Source: Thermoleophilia bacterium (GTDB taxonomy: Bacteria; Actinomycetota; Thermoleophilia; Miltoncostaeales; Miltoncostaeaceae). From it: a stretch of DNA of 64,000 nt. How positions within the stretch are numbered: position 1 is the stretch's first letter; each line of letters opens with the position of its first letter. This document shows positions 24,605 through 33,500 of this stretch, one piece after another. The notes beneath the pieces are model-generated. The model was not told where the DNA came from. It did no database searches and was given only the letters and a program-made list of their open reading frames with translations. The stretch lies in contig JAGQUM010000002.1 in the NCBI GenBank assembly GCA_020438485.1, forward strand, positions 1 through 64,000, written 5' to 3'. The position numbers were made by a program, and so were the translations under genes.

Positions 24605-24907
24605 ATGCGCCGCACCATCGCCCTCATCGCCGCCGCCGCCGCCCTCGCCGCCTCCGCCGCCCCCGCGATGGCCGCCCGCCCGGCCACCGCCACCGGCACC
24701 GCCGCGCTGACCGAGGCCCGCACGCTGGCCGTCCACTGGGGGCGCTGCCCCACCAGCATTCCGGCCCACAGGGCCCTGAGGGCCGCCGAGCTCGCCCCCG
24801 CCCCCAAGCGCGCTGCCCGCGCCGCAGTCGCGCGCCGTGCCTGGAAGGCCGTCGTGGCGCAGTGCTCGGTCCCCACGCCGACGGTCACCGTCGTCGTCGC
24901 CGGCTGA
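24605..24907 (+). CDS. small secreted protein with signal peptide
   Basis: Product of 100 residues. A short basic start (MRRT) leads to a hydrophobic Ala-rich core and a likely signal peptidase site after APAMA. The mature part is about 75 residues, basic, with two Cys (WGRCPTS and AQCSVP) that could form one disulfide. Function unknown. ATG 24605 is preferred because AAGGA sits at proper spacing; an ATG at 24596 overlaps that Shine-Dalgarno. The inverted repeat at 24500 may control it. Confidence 0.65.
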   Translation: MRRTIALIAAAAALAASAAPAMAARPATATGTAALTEARTLAVHWGRCPTSIPAHRALRAAELAPAPKRAARAAVARRAWKAVVAQCSVPTPTVTVVVAG

Positions 24908-24910
24908 CCC

Positions 24911-25669
24911 TCAGCCAGTCCGCTCCAGCCATGCGGTGACGGCCTCCAGGCAGCCGTCGCCGTAGCGCGCCCTCGTCACCCACGGCGCGCGACCCGCGAG
25001 CTCCGGGTGGGCCTCCGCGCCGTTGCGGGTCAGCGCGAAGTGCCCCACCACGTCGGCCATTCCCAGGTCCTCGCCGCTGTCGCCCACCGCCAGGCACTGC
25101 GCCGCGTCGGCCCCGCGCCGCCCCACGTCGGTGCGCACGGCCGCGGCCTTGCTGGCGTCACGCGGCAGCAGGTGGAACACGTGTGTGCCCGCCTCGTCCA
25201 CGCCGCCGTTGTCGGCCAGGCGCAGCGCGCCCCCGCTCTCGCGCGCCACCCAGGACGGCGCGTCGGCCGCCACGCGGCCCAGGAACAGGTGGCTGCCGTC
25301 GCGTCCGTACCCCGCCGCCGGGTGGACGTACAGCCGCGGCTCGCGGGCCAGCAGCCGCCCGGGGATCCCCGTCGCGTCGATGGCCTGGAACACGGTCTGC
25401 CCGTCGGCCGTGGGGTACCCGCAGTCGATGGCGCCCATCTCGGCCAGCGCGCCGTCGGCCCCCAGCAGCCGGGCGGTGGTCGCCAGCCGCTGCAGGCTGC
25501 GGCCGCTGACCAGCACGTACGGCACGCCGGCGGCCTGCAGCGCCTCAAGCGCCCGCAGGGACGCGTACGTGAACCCGCCGCCGTCGCCCCGCCACAGCGC
25601 GCCCCCCGGCCCGGTGAGCGTGCCGTCCACGTCCAGGTACGCCACGCGCCGCCCGTCGGGCGCGTTCAC
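24911..25669 (-). CDS. MpgP-like HAD-IIB phosphatase, probable glucosyl-3-phosphoglycerate phosphatase
   Basis: HAD subfamily IIB phosphatase of 252 residues. Motif I is AYLDVDGTLTGP, motif II VLVSGRSLQRL, motif III uses the Lys in RDASKAAAVRTD, and motif IV is AVGDSGEDLGM. It resembles mannosyl-3-phosphoglycerate phosphatases. Its GTG start overlaps the gpgS stop (GTGA), so it very likely dephosphorylates glucosyl-3-phosphoglycerate made by that gene's product, yielding glucosylglycerate. Mycobacteria use an unrelated histidine-phosphatase-type GpgP, so this pairing is of the other type. Other sugar phosphates remain possible. Confidence 0.82.
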   Translation of the reverse strand: MNAPDGRRVAYLDVDGTLTGPGGALWRGDGGGFTYASLRALEALQAAGVPYVLVSGRSLQRLATTARLLGADGALAEMGAIDCGYPTADGQTVFQAIDATGIPGRLLAREPRLYVHPAAGYGRDGSHLFLGRVAADAPSWVARESGGALRLADNGGVDEAGTHVFHLLPRDASKAAAVRTDVGRRGADAAQCLAVGDSGEDLGMADVVGHFALTRNGAEAHPELAGRAPWVTRARYGDGCLEAVTAWLERTG

Positions 25670-26607
25670 GCCGGGTGCTCCGCGCGATACCCGGGCACCG
25701 AGGCGATGGGCGGCCGCTCGGCGACGCGCACGTCGCGCGAGGTCAGCGCCCAGCGCCCGTCCGGGCCCCGCTCCGGGCGGCGGTAGGCCGTCGGGGCGTC
25801 CAGCGGCGTCCCCTCGGCCCGGTGGCGCACGGCCCGGGTGATGGCGAACGCCATGGCCCCCAGCGCCGCCGTGGACTGGTTGGCGTGCGCCCGGCGGCCC
25901 AGGTCCACCTGGGCGATGGCACCCAGGCCCGCGGCGCCGAGGACGTCGATCAGCAGGCCCAGCTCCACCGCGTAGCCGCTGAAGAACGGGAGACGCTCCA
26001 GCAGCGACCGGCGGCCGGCCGCCTCACCAGACAGCGGCTGCGCCAGCACCGCCAGCTCCGGGTAGTGCAGGTTGATGAGGGGACGGGCGCACACCTCGGT
26101 GACGCGGCCGCCGTCGTCGCCGGCGCCCAGGCGGCGCCGGTACACGGCCTTCACGTAGTCGATCCCGGAGTCCGCGAACAGCGGCGCCAGCATGCCCGGC
26201 ACGAACGCGGGGTCGAAGTCCACCACGTCGGAGTCCAGCCACAGCACGACGTCGCCGCGGGTCGCGTGCAGGCTCTTCCACAGCGCCTCGCCCTTGCCGG
26301 ACCCCGGCCCCACCTCGGGCAGTACGTCCGCGTCCTGCACCACGCGGGCCCCCGCCTCGCGGGCGCGGGCCGCGGTGGCGTCGGTGCTGCGGCTGTCGAC
26401 GACCACCACCTCGTCCACGATGCCCGCCGCCCCCGTCCAGTGGGTCCGCACGGCGTCGACGATGGGCCCCACCGTGTCCTCGACCTCCAGGGCGGGCAGG
26501 CACACCGAGACGGTCACCGCGGAGGCCCGCTTGGCGGCGGACAGGGCCTCGGAATCCACGTGCGCGCCGGAGAACGTCCGCCGGGCAAGCCACTCGTCTC
26601 CGGTCAC
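25666..26607 (-). CDS. gpgS: glucosyl-3-phosphoglycerate synthase (GT81)
   Basis: Transfers glucose from an NDP-glucose to 3-phosphoglycerate, the first step to glucosylglycerate, a compatible solute and precursor of methylglucose polysaccharides. The 313 residues start with GTG 26607, giving TGDEWLARRTF. Motifs: VCLPALEVEDTVG, VVDSRSTDATAARA, GSGKGEALWKS, the metal-binding LWLDSDVVDFDP, and LPFFSGYAVELGLLID, all typical of GpgS. It is translationally coupled to the MpgP-like phosphatase and divergent from rmlA. Confidence 0.93.
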   Translation of the reverse strand: MTGDEWLARRTFSGAHVDSEALSAAKRASAVTVSVCLPALEVEDTVGPIVDAVRTHWTGAAGIVDEVVVVDSRSTDATAARAREAGARVVQDADVLPEVGPGSGKGEALWKSLHATRGDVVLWLDSDVVDFDPAFVPGMLAPLFADSGIDYVKAVYRRRLGAGDDGGRVTEVCARPLINLHYPELAVLAQPLSGEAAGRRSLLERLPFFSGYAVELGLLIDVLGAAGLGAIAQVDLGRRAHANQSTAALGAMAFAITRAVRHRAEGTPLDAPTAYRRPERGPDGRWALTSRDVRVAERPPIASVPGYRAEHPA

Positions 26608-26673
26608 CCGGCAACCGTACCGAGACCGCGCGCGGCGGGGGGATTCCCGGGTGCCGGTGGTAGGGTCCGCCGC

Positions 26674-27777
26674 ATGTCCGAACCGTCCGCCGGGGAGCCC
26701 ACCAAGCCCCCGCTCAAGGGCCTCGTGCTGTCCGGCGGGGCGGGCACGCGCCTGCGCCCCATCACGCACACCAGCGCCAAGCAACTGGTGCCCGTCGCCA
26801 ACACGCCCGTCCTGTTCTACGGCCTGCGGGCGATGGTCGAGGCGGGCGTCACCGATATCGGCATCATCGTGGGCGACACCCGCGACGAGGTCATGGCCGC
26901 CGTGGGCGACGGGTCGCAGCTGGGCGCCCGCGTCACGTTCATCCACCAGGAGCAGCCCCTCGGCCTGGCGCATGCCGTCCTGACGGCCGCCGACTTCCTG
27001 GGCGACGCGCCGTTCGTGATGTACCTGGGCGACAACCTGCTGCAGGGCGGCATCACCGAGCTGGTGCACGAGTTCCGCCACGGCGACGCCGACGCCAGCA
27101 TCCTGCTGCAGCGCGTGGCCGACCCGTCGTCGTACGGCATCGCCGAGCTCGAGGACGGCCGCGTCGTGCGGCTGGTCGAGAAGCCGAAGGAGCCAAAGAG
27201 CGACCTGGCGCTGGTGGGCGTGTACCTGTTCACGCACTCCATCATCGACGCCTCGCGGTCCATCTCCCCGTCGGGCCGCGGCGAGCTGGAGATCACCGAC
27301 GCCATCCAGCATCTCATCGACCGGGGCCGGCGGGTCGACCCGCACGTGGTCACCGGCTGGTGGAAGGACACGGGCCGCATCGGGGACATGCTGGAGGCCA
27401 ACCGCCTGATCCTCGACGTCATGCCCCACCGCATCGACGGCGACGTCGGAGAGGGGTGCGTCATCGAGGGCCGCGTGGCCATCGAGAAGGGAGCCAGGTT
27501 GGTGCGCTCGTCCGTGCGCGGCCCCGCCATCATCGGCGCGGGCGCCCTGATCGAGGACGCGTACGTGGGTCCCTACACGGCCGTCTCCGACGGCGTGGTG
27601 GTGCGACGCGCCGAGGTCGAGCACTCCATCATCCTGTCCGGGTCGCGCATCGAGGACCTGCCGGCGCGCGTCGAGTCCAGCCTCATCGGCCGCGACGTGG
27701 TGGTCGAGCGCACCGACGCCCAGCCGCGGGCGCTGCGGTTCATGGTCGGCGACTCGTCCATCATCGGGCTGCTGTAG
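26674..27777 (+). CDS. rmlA: glucose-1-phosphate thymidylyltransferase, long form
   Basis: Makes dTDP-glucose from dTTP and glucose 1-phosphate, the first step to dTDP-L-rhamnose. The 367 residues have the nucleotidyltransferase motif LVLSGGAGTRLRPITHTSAK and MYLGDNLLQGG, VEKPKEP and a C-terminal left-handed helix of hexapeptide repeats. That extension marks the long (RmlA-long/StrD-like) form. Linked rmlD and rmlB favour rhamnose. ATG 26674 is the only sensible start. Four bases separate the stop from rmlD. Confidence 0.93.
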   Translation: MSEPSAGEPTKPPLKGLVLSGGAGTRLRPITHTSAKQLVPVANTPVLFYGLRAMVEAGVTDIGIIVGDTRDEVMAAVGDGSQLGARVTFIHQEQPLGLAHAVLTAADFLGDAPFVMYLGDNLLQGGITELVHEFRHGDADASILLQRVADPSSYGIAELEDGRVVRLVEKPKEPKSDLALVGVYLFTHSIIDASRSISPSGRGELEITDAIQHLIDRGRRVDPHVVTGWWKDTGRIGDMLEANRLILDVMPHRIDGDVGEGCVIEGRVAIEKGARLVRSSVRGPAIIGAGALIEDAYVGPYTAVSDGVVVRRAEVEHSIILSGSRIEDLPARVESSLIGRDVVVERTDAQPRALRFMVGDSSIIGLL

Positions 27778-27780
27778 CCC

Positions 27781-28635
27781 ATGCACATCCTCGTGACGGG
27801 CGCCCAGGGGATGCTGGGGCGCGACCTCGTGCCGTACCTGGAGTCCCGGGGGCACCGGGTGACGGGCATCGACATGGAGGTCGACATCACCGACCCGTCG
27901 GCCATCGCCCACGCGGTCCGGGCGCACGCTCCCGACGCGGTCATCAACGGCGCGGCCTACACGAACGTCGACGCGGCGGAGGAGGACGAGGCCACGGCCA
28001 CGCGCGTCAACGGCGACGGCGCGGGCAACGTCGCGGCGGCGTGCGCCGCCCTGGGCATCCCCATGGTGCAGGTGTCCACCGACTACGTCTTCGACGGCAC
28101 CGCCGGCCGCGACTACGCCGAGGACGACCCGGTCGCCCCCATGGGCGCATACGGACGGTCGAAGCTGGCGGGCGAGCGGGCCGCCGTCGCCGCCCACCCC
28201 GGCGGGGTGCGCATCGCCCGCACCGCGTGGCTGTATGGCGCCCACGGCCGGAACTTCATCGACACCATGCGGGGCCTCGGTTGCGAGCGCGACGAGGTGA
28301 CGGTCGTGGCCGACCAGGTGGGCTGCCCCACGTGGACGCGCGACCTCGCGCCCGCCCTCGAGGCGCTCATCTCGGCGCCGCCCGGCGTCTACCACACGGC
28401 CGGGGGCGGCAGCACCAGCTGGGCCGGCCTGGCCCGCGAGGTGTTCCGCGCCGCGGGGATCGACTGCGCGGTGCGCGACATCACCACCGCCGAGCTCGGC
28501 CGCCCCGCCCCCCGGCCCGCGCGGTCCGTGATGGCGGTGACGAAGCCCGGCGCGCCCGCGCTGCGTGACTGGCGCGTCGCCCTGGGCGATTATCTACGCG
28601 ACAACCCGATGGACGAAGGAGAACGCACGCCATGA
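27781..28635 (+). CDS. rmlD: dTDP-4-dehydrorhamnose reductase
   Basis: Last step of dTDP-L-rhamnose synthesis, 284 residues, NAD(P)H-dependent. Rossmann motif VTGAQGMLGRDLV, then PDAVINGAAYTNVDAAE, STDYVFDGTAG, and the catalytic Tyr/Lys in PMGAYGRSKLAGE, with RTAWLYG and VADQVGCPTW. It overlaps rmlB by four bases (ATGA). No rmlC (3,5-epimerase) is seen in the window, so the epimerase step must be encoded elsewhere. Confidence 0.94.
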   Translation: MHILVTGAQGMLGRDLVPYLESRGHRVTGIDMEVDITDPSAIAHAVRAHAPDAVINGAAYTNVDAAEEDEATATRVNGDGAGNVAAACAALGIPMVQVSTDYVFDGTAGRDYAEDDPVAPMGAYGRSKLAGERAAVAAHPGGVRIARTAWLYGAHGRNFIDTMRGLGCERDEVTVVADQVGCPTWTRDLAPALEALISAPPGVYHTAGGGSTSWAGLAREVFRAAGIDCAVRDITTAELGRPAPRPARSVMAVTKPGAPALRDWRVALGDYLRDNPMDEGERTP

Positions 28636-29624
28636 GGATCCTGGTCACCGGCGGATGCGGGTTCATCGGGTCCCAGTTCGTGCGCGACGCGCTCGAGCGC
28701 GGCCACGAGGTGGTCAACGTCGACAAGCTCACGTACGCGGGCAACCCGGCGAACGTGGCCGACGTCGCCGACGACCCCCGCTACACGTTCGTGCACGCCG
28801 ACATCGCCGACCACGGTGCGGTGCGCCCCGCCATGGAGGGCGTCGACGCCGTGGTGAACATGGCCGCCGAGAGCCACGTCGACCGCAGCATCCTGGACCC
28901 CGCCGCGTTCCCCATGACCGACGTCGTGGGCACGGCCGTCATGCTGGGCGCCGCTCGCGACGCCGGGGTCGCGAGGTTCCTGCAGGTGTCCACCGACGAG
29001 GTCTACGGCTCCATCCCCAGGGGGGCGTTCAAGGAGACCGACCCGCTGACGCCGTCGAGCCCGTACTCGGCCTCGAAGGCCGGCGGCGACCTGCAGGTGC
29101 TGGCGTACGGCCACACGTACGGCATGGACGTGGTCATCACGCGCGGCTCCAACACGTTCGGCCCGCGGCAGTACCCCGAGAAGCTCATCCCGCTGTTCGT
29201 CACGAACGCGCTGGAGGACCAGAAGCTGCCGGTGTACGGCGACGGCATGCAGATCCGCGACTGGATCCACGTCACCGACCACTGCTCGGGAATCTTCGCG
29301 GCGCTGGAGAACGGCGAGACCGGCGAGGTCTACAACGTCGGCGGCGGCCACGAGGCCACGAACCTGCACATCACCGAGCAGATTCTTGCCCTCACCGGCA
29401 AGGACGACCGCCTGGTCACGCATGTCGCCGACAGGCCCGGCCACGACCGGCGCTACGCGCTCGACACCACGAAGCTGCGCGGCCTCGGGTGGGCGCCGAA
29501 GCGCACCATGGACGAGGCGCTGGCGGACACCGTGGCCTGGTACACCGACAACCGGGAGTGGTGGGAGCCCATCAAGAGCGGCGAGTACCGTGCCTACTAC
29601 GACACCCAGTACGGCAATCGCTAG
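28632..29624 (+). CDS. rmlB: dTDP-glucose 4,6-dehydratase
   Basis: NAD-dependent dehydratase of 330 residues making dTDP-4-keto-6-deoxyglucose. Motifs: VTGGCGFIGSQFV, NMAAESHVDRSI, STDEVYGSI, TPSSPYSASKAGGD (catalytic Tyr/Lys), RGSNTFGPRQYPEK and the C-terminal GWAPKRTMDEAL. ATG 28632 overlaps rmlD. The 3' end overlaps the start of the S55 protein gene by 35 bases, an unusually long overlap for this locus. Confidence 0.95.
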   Translation: MRILVTGGCGFIGSQFVRDALERGHEVVNVDKLTYAGNPANVADVADDPRYTFVHADIADHGAVRPAMEGVDAVVNMAAESHVDRSILDPAAFPMTDVVGTAVMLGAARDAGVARFLQVSTDEVYGSIPRGAFKETDPLTPSSPYSASKAGGDLQVLAYGHTYGMDVVITRGSNTFGPRQYPEKLIPLFVTNALEDQKLPVYGDGMQIRDWIHVTDHCSGIFAALENGETGEVYNVGGGHEATNLHITEQILALTGKDDRLVTHVADRPGHDRRYALDTTKLRGLGWAPKRTMDEALADTVAWYTDNREWWEPIKSGEYRAYYDTQYGNR

Positions 29625-31407
29625 CGCCCGGCGGGTCGCCCTCGCGGCCGCGGGCCTGGCGGCGCTGGCGACGTCGCCGGCGCTGGCCGCCGACCCCGTC
29701 ATGCCGCTCGCCGACGTGCGCCCCGGCATGACCGCCACGGCCTACACCGTTGTGCAGGGCACGCAGATCGTCTCGTTCCCGCTGACGATCCTCGACGTCA
29801 CCCGCGCGGGCGACGGCCCCGGCAGCAGCCTCATCGTGGTGCGCGCCGAGGGCCCGCTGATGCAGCAGACGGGCGGAATCGCCCAGGGCATGAGCGGCAG
29901 CCCCGTCTACATCACGGGCGCCGACGGGGTGCGCAGGGTCATCGGGGCGCTGGCGTACGGGCAGGGCGACGAGGCCAACGTGGTGGGGGGCGTGACGCCC
30001 ATCGAGCAGATGATCGCCAACACGGTCGGCACGCGCCAGCTCGAGCGCACCCGCGCGGTGGGCCGTCCCGTGCGCATCGCCCGCTCGGCCGACGACGCGG
30101 CCCGCCTGCGCCGCGCCCACCCGGGCGACCGCGTGTTCGCGCCGCTCATGCGCTGGTCCGCGGCGGGCCTCGACCCGCGTCTGGTGCGGGTGCTGCGGCG
30201 CCGGCTCGGGGCGGGCGTGCAGGTGGACGCCTCCGGGCCCGGCGCGCTGCGGCCCCCGGTGACGCTCGAGCCGGGCGCGTCGCTGTCGGCACAGGTCATC
30301 CAGGGGCCGGTTGCGCTGGGCGCTATCGGCACGGTGACGTACGTCGACGGCGACACCGTCCTGGGCTTCGGCCACCCGTTCCTGGGGGCGGGCCCCGAGA
30401 AGCTCATCATGGCCGACGCCCACATCACCACCGTGGTCGCGGCCCCCATCAAGGGCCAGAGCTACAAGCTGGGGGTGGGCGGCCGCGCACACGGGATGAT
30501 CGTGGGCGACCGGCGCGACGGCGTGGTGGGTCGCTCCGGCCCGGTCGAGGGGGTGACGGTGATCGCGGACGCGTACGACACGGCGCGCGGCACCCGGTCG
30601 CACATGGAGTCGCTGGTCGCCCCCCAGCCCGAGCTGGTTCCCGTGTCCACCGACCTGCTGCAGATCGAGCCGGTGCTGCGCGTGCGCGACGGGTCGGGCC
30701 GGGGCACGCTGACGGTGCGGTACACCATCGAGACGCCGGGCATGCCCACCGTCCACTACCGCAACGTGTACGCGGCGGAGGGCGACGTCACCGGGGTGGC
30801 GGGCGGGCGCCTCGGCTCCATCGTGGGGATCCTCACCGACAACCCGGCGCGCGTGATGGTGCCGCGCAAGGTGACGATCGACGAGGTCCTCCGGCCGGGC
30901 GTCCTGGCGGCGACGATCGTCTCGGCGCGGACCACCACCCGCACCGTGCGCCCCGGCAAGAGGGCCGTGCTGGCCTTGACGGTGCGGATGTGGCGCGGCC
31001 CGGGCAGGCGCATCCTCATCCCGTTCCGCGTGCCGGCCGGTGTGGGCCGCGGCGTGACCCGCGCTCGCATCACCCCGTACGACCCCACGGGGTTCGACTC
31101 GTCGGCCGCCGACCTGGTGGCGGCCCTGGAGGGTGACGGTACGTCCGCGCCGCTGCGGATCTCGCCCGCGGGGCCGCCCACCGATCGCGCCGGGGCGCCG
31201 GAGCGCCGCGTCGTGCGCATCATTCGCCGCAGCATGGACGATCGGCACGACGCCGTCCGCCTGCTGCTGCCGGGTGAGGACGCCGAGGCCGGTGACGGGC
31301 GTCAGCTCGGCACCGACGGCGTGGTGATCTTCGGCGGCCGGGCCACGCTGACCCTGCGGGTCGGGGGGACGGGCACGCAGAAGGCGCGGAGAGCCAGGCG
31401 GCCGTAG
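29590..31407 (+). CDS. SpoIVB-like (S55) peptidase-domain protein, secreted
   Basis: Large extracytoplasmic protein of 605 residues. A basic N-terminus and Ala-rich core give a signal peptide ending near PALAADP. The S55 core follows: MPLADVRPGMTATAYTVVQG, the Ser motif GIAQGMSGSPVYI (about residues 97-107), and the His motif VLGFGHPFLGAGPEKL (about 258-272). In B. subtilis SpoIVB the His comes before the Ser; here the order is reversed, as in other large non-sporulation S55 proteins. About 330 C-terminal residues of unassigned beta-rich sequence follow. GTG 29590 is the only start that keeps the signal peptide. Substrate unknown. Confidence 0.82.
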   Translation: MPTTTPSTAIASARRVALAAAGLAALATSPALAADPVMPLADVRPGMTATAYTVVQGTQIVSFPLTILDVTRAGDGPGSSLIVVRAEGPLMQQTGGIAQGMSGSPVYITGADGVRRVIGALAYGQGDEANVVGGVTPIEQMIANTVGTRQLERTRAVGRPVRIARSADDAARLRRAHPGDRVFAPLMRWSAAGLDPRLVRVLRRRLGAGVQVDASGPGALRPPVTLEPGASLSAQVIQGPVALGAIGTVTYVDGDTVLGFGHPFLGAGPEKLIMADAHITTVVAAPIKGQSYKLGVGGRAHGMIVGDRRDGVVGRSGPVEGVTVIADAYDTARGTRSHMESLVAPQPELVPVSTDLLQIEPVLRVRDGSGRGTLTVRYTIETPGMPTVHYRNVYAAEGDVTGVAGGRLGSIVGILTDNPARVMVPRKVTIDEVLRPGVLAATIVSARTTTRTVRPGKRAVLALTVRMWRGPGRRILIPFRVPAGVGRGVTRARITPYDPTGFDSSAADLVAALEGDGTSAPLRISPAGPPTDRAGAPERRVVRIIRRSMDDRHDAVRLLLPGEDAEAGDGRQLGTDGVVIFGGRATLTLRVGGTGTQKARRARRP

Positions 31408-31412
31408 TGCCG

Positions 31413-31445
31413 GGATGGCGCGAGGGGACCGCGCTCGCGCCATCC
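31413..31445 (+). terminator. strong hairpin after the S55 gene
   Basis: Perfect 12-base stem (GGATGGCGCGAG pairing with CTCGCGCCATCC) and a nine-base loop, beginning six bases after the stop. No U-tract. It would end the rmlA-rmlD-rmlB-S55 transcript. Confidence 0.8.
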
Positions 31446-31773
31446 ACATCGCTGACCGCATCGTGGCGGGGGGAGGGGCGTCAGGCCGTGGGGCGCCCGC
31501 CGGGCTGGTGAAACCCTACGTCCGGCGGTCGCGCGGTACGCCGCCCTGGACGCGCACGAGGGGTTCGCCCGTCCCCGGGGCGTGACGCCGCGGGGGACGG
31601 CCATCGGGCGGCGGCTGCACGGGTCGCCCGCGCCGGCGATGCCGAGGCCGCCCGGTCGGGCGGAACGCCCCCGATTCGCCCGACCGGCGCGGACGCGACC
31701 CCCGCGATGCGCAACGCGCTTCGCCGGACGCGTGTCCGGCAAGGCGATCGACGGCGACCCCGGACGTTGCGCC
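31446..31773. other. intergenic stretch without a supportable gene
   Basis: Open frames cross this stretch on both strands but none has a recognisable domain or Shine-Dalgarno. It lies between the hairpin after the S55 gene and the stop of the WbpD-like gene, so both flanking transcripts end here. Confidence 0.5.
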
Positions 31774-32466
31774 CTACTGCTCGTCCACCAGCTCCTCGTC
31801 GGGGACGTCGCGCCACACCTTCGCGGGCAGGCCGGCGACCAGCTTGCGGGCCGGCACGTCGCGGGTGACCAACGCGCCGGCGGCGACGAACGCCTCCTCG
31901 CCGATCTCGATACCCGGGAGGATCACCACGCCGCCGCCCACGCGGGCGCCGCGGCGGATGACGGCCCCCTTGATGTGCTGGTGGCGCTCCTCCGTGCGGC
32001 CCATGAAGTTGTCGTTCGTGGTCGCCACGCACGGCGCGATGAACACGTGGTCCTCGAGCTCGGAGTAGGCCGTGATGTACGAGTTGGACTGCACCTTGCA
32101 GTACGCGCCGATCCGCGTGTCGTTCTCGACGCACACGCCGCGGCCGATCACGGCGCCCTCGCCCACGACGCAGCGCTCCCGCACCGACGACTGGTCGCCG
32201 ATGATGGCCTTCGGGCCCACGATGGTGCCCGCGTAGACGATGGCGCCCGAGCAGATGGCCGCCCCCTCGCCGATCTCCAGCGGGGCCAGCGGCGCCTTCT
32301 TCGCGGTGGACCGCGACGACAGGCGCGGCACCTTGCCCAGGATGACGTTGTCCTGGATCACCACGCCGGCGCCGATGGTCGTGCCCTCGTGGATGATGAC
32401 GTTCGCGCCGATCTCGACGTCGTCGGGCACGACGACGCCCTCGCCGAGAATCAGATTCTCCCTCAC
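31774..32466 (-). CDS. WbpD/WlbB-like sugar N-acetyltransferase
   Basis: Left-handed beta-helix acyltransferase of 230 residues. Hexapeptide repeats run through almost the whole chain (VVVPDDVEIGANVIIHEGTT, GAIVYAGTIVGPKAIIGDQS), and the catalytic-region HVFIAPCVATTNDNF and C-terminal AGLPAKVWR match WbpD/WlbB. The predicted reaction acetylates the 3-amino group of UDP-GlcNAc(3NH2)A. GTG 32466 overlaps the WbpB-like stop (GTGA), so it belongs to the WbpA-WbpB-WbpD unit. Confidence 0.85.
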   Translation of the reverse strand: MRENLILGEGVVVPDDVEIGANVIIHEGTTIGAGVVIQDNVILGKVPRLSSRSTAKKAPLAPLEIGEGAAICSGAIVYAGTIVGPKAIIGDQSSVRERCVVGEGAVIGRGVCVENDTRIGAYCKVQSNSYITAYSELEDHVFIAPCVATTNDNFMGRTEERHQHIKGAVIRRGARVGGGVVILPGIEIGEEAFVAAGALVTRDVPARKLVAGLPAKVWRDVPDEELVDEQ

Positions 32467-33500
32467 GCCGCTCCCTTTCCGGTGATGGCCACGGGTGCGC
32501 CCTGGTTCTTGAGGCTGGTGGTCATGGCCTCCAGCACCTCGACCACGGTCGCGCCGGCCCGCCCGTCGGCCCGCGTGGGGGCCCCGGTGGCCACGGCGCG
32601 GGCGAACTCCTCACACACGAGCCTCAGGGGCTCGGTGACGGGGATCTTCGGGATGTGGATGTCGCCGGAACGCACCTGGATGTACTCACCATACGACTCG
32701 GTGCGGGGGACGGGGCCCTTGTCGAACAGCGTCACCTTGCGCTCGGACTCCATGTCGTCGAACACGGCCATCTTGTCCGAGCCGATCACGGTCATCTTGC
32801 GCATCTTGTGCGGGTCGAGCCACGACAGGTGCAGATGGCCGATGACGCCCGACGCGAAGCGCACGCGGCCGAACACCACGTCCTCCACGCCCGGCTGCAG
32901 ATAGCTCTCTCCCGTCGCCGACACCTCCACGGGTTCCTCGCCCACCAGCCACAGCATCACGGAGATGTCGTGGGGGCCGAGGCTCCAGAGGGCGTTCTCG
33001 TCGGGCCTGACGATGCCCAGGTTCTGCCGGTTGCCGTACAGGTAGTACACCCGCCCCAGCGACCCGTCGTCGATGAGGGACTTCAGCTTCTCGACGCCGG
33101 GATGGTAGACGAGCAGGTGGTCCACCATCAGCGTGAGACCCTTCTCGGCGGCCAGCGCGGCCACCCGCCGCCCGTCCTCGGCCTTCACCGCGAGGGGCTT
33201 CTCGACGAACGTGTGCTTGCCCGCCTCCAGCGCCCGCGTGGCCAGCGCGGCGTGGGTGGGCACGGACGTGGCCACCACGACCGCGTCCAGCGCGTCGTCG
33301 GCCAGCAGGTCGTCCAGGTTCGTCGTGAACGTGGTGTTGGGGTAGTGGTCGCGGTGGCGGTCCAGCACCGCCTCGTCGAGGTCGCAGCACCAGGCCAGGT
33401 CGGTCTGGGGCAGGCGGTCGAAGTTGCGGGCCAGGTTGGGGCCCCAGTAGTTCATCCCGACGACGCCCACGCGGACGACGTCGTGCGGCAGGTTGGTCAA
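32463..33500 (-). CDS. WbpB/WlbA-like UDP-GlcNAcA 3-dehydrogenase (Gfo/Idh/MocA)
   Basis: NAD-dependent oxidoreductase of 345 residues. The N-terminal Rossmann motif is VGVVGMNYWGPNLARNF, the family Lys is in HTFVEKPLAVKAEDG, and the substrate helix carries SLGPHDISVMLWL. Lying between a UDP-HexNAc dehydrogenase and a WbpD-like acetyltransferase, it most likely oxidises C3 of UDP-GlcNAcA as WbpB does. The start is TTG 33500, which overlaps the upstream stop (TTGA). The 3-keto product would need an aminotransferase (WbpE), which is not in the window. Confidence 0.85.
   Translation of the reverse strand: MTNLPHDVVRVGVVGMNYWGPNLARNFDRLPQTDLAWCCDLDEAVLDRHRDHYPNTTFTTNLDDLLADDALDAVVVATSVPTHAALATRALEAGKHTFVEKPLAVKAEDGRRVAALAAEKGLTLMVDHLLVYHPGVEKLKSLIDDGSLGRVYYLYGNRQNLGIVRPDENALWSLGPHDISVMLWLVGEEPVEVSATGESYLQPGVEDVVFGRVRFASGVIGHLHLSWLDPHKMRKMTVIGSDKMAVFDDMESERKVTLFDKGPVPRTESYGEYIQVRSGDIHIPKIPVTEPLRLVCEEFARAVATGAPTRADGRAGATVVEVLEAMTTSLKNQGAPVAITGKGAA

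Noticed and set aside
25666-28395. 909-codon minus-strand frame over rmlA and rmlD
   Set aside because: Only the gpgS part has family motifs; the rest is antisense to rmlA and rmlD, whose motifs are complete.
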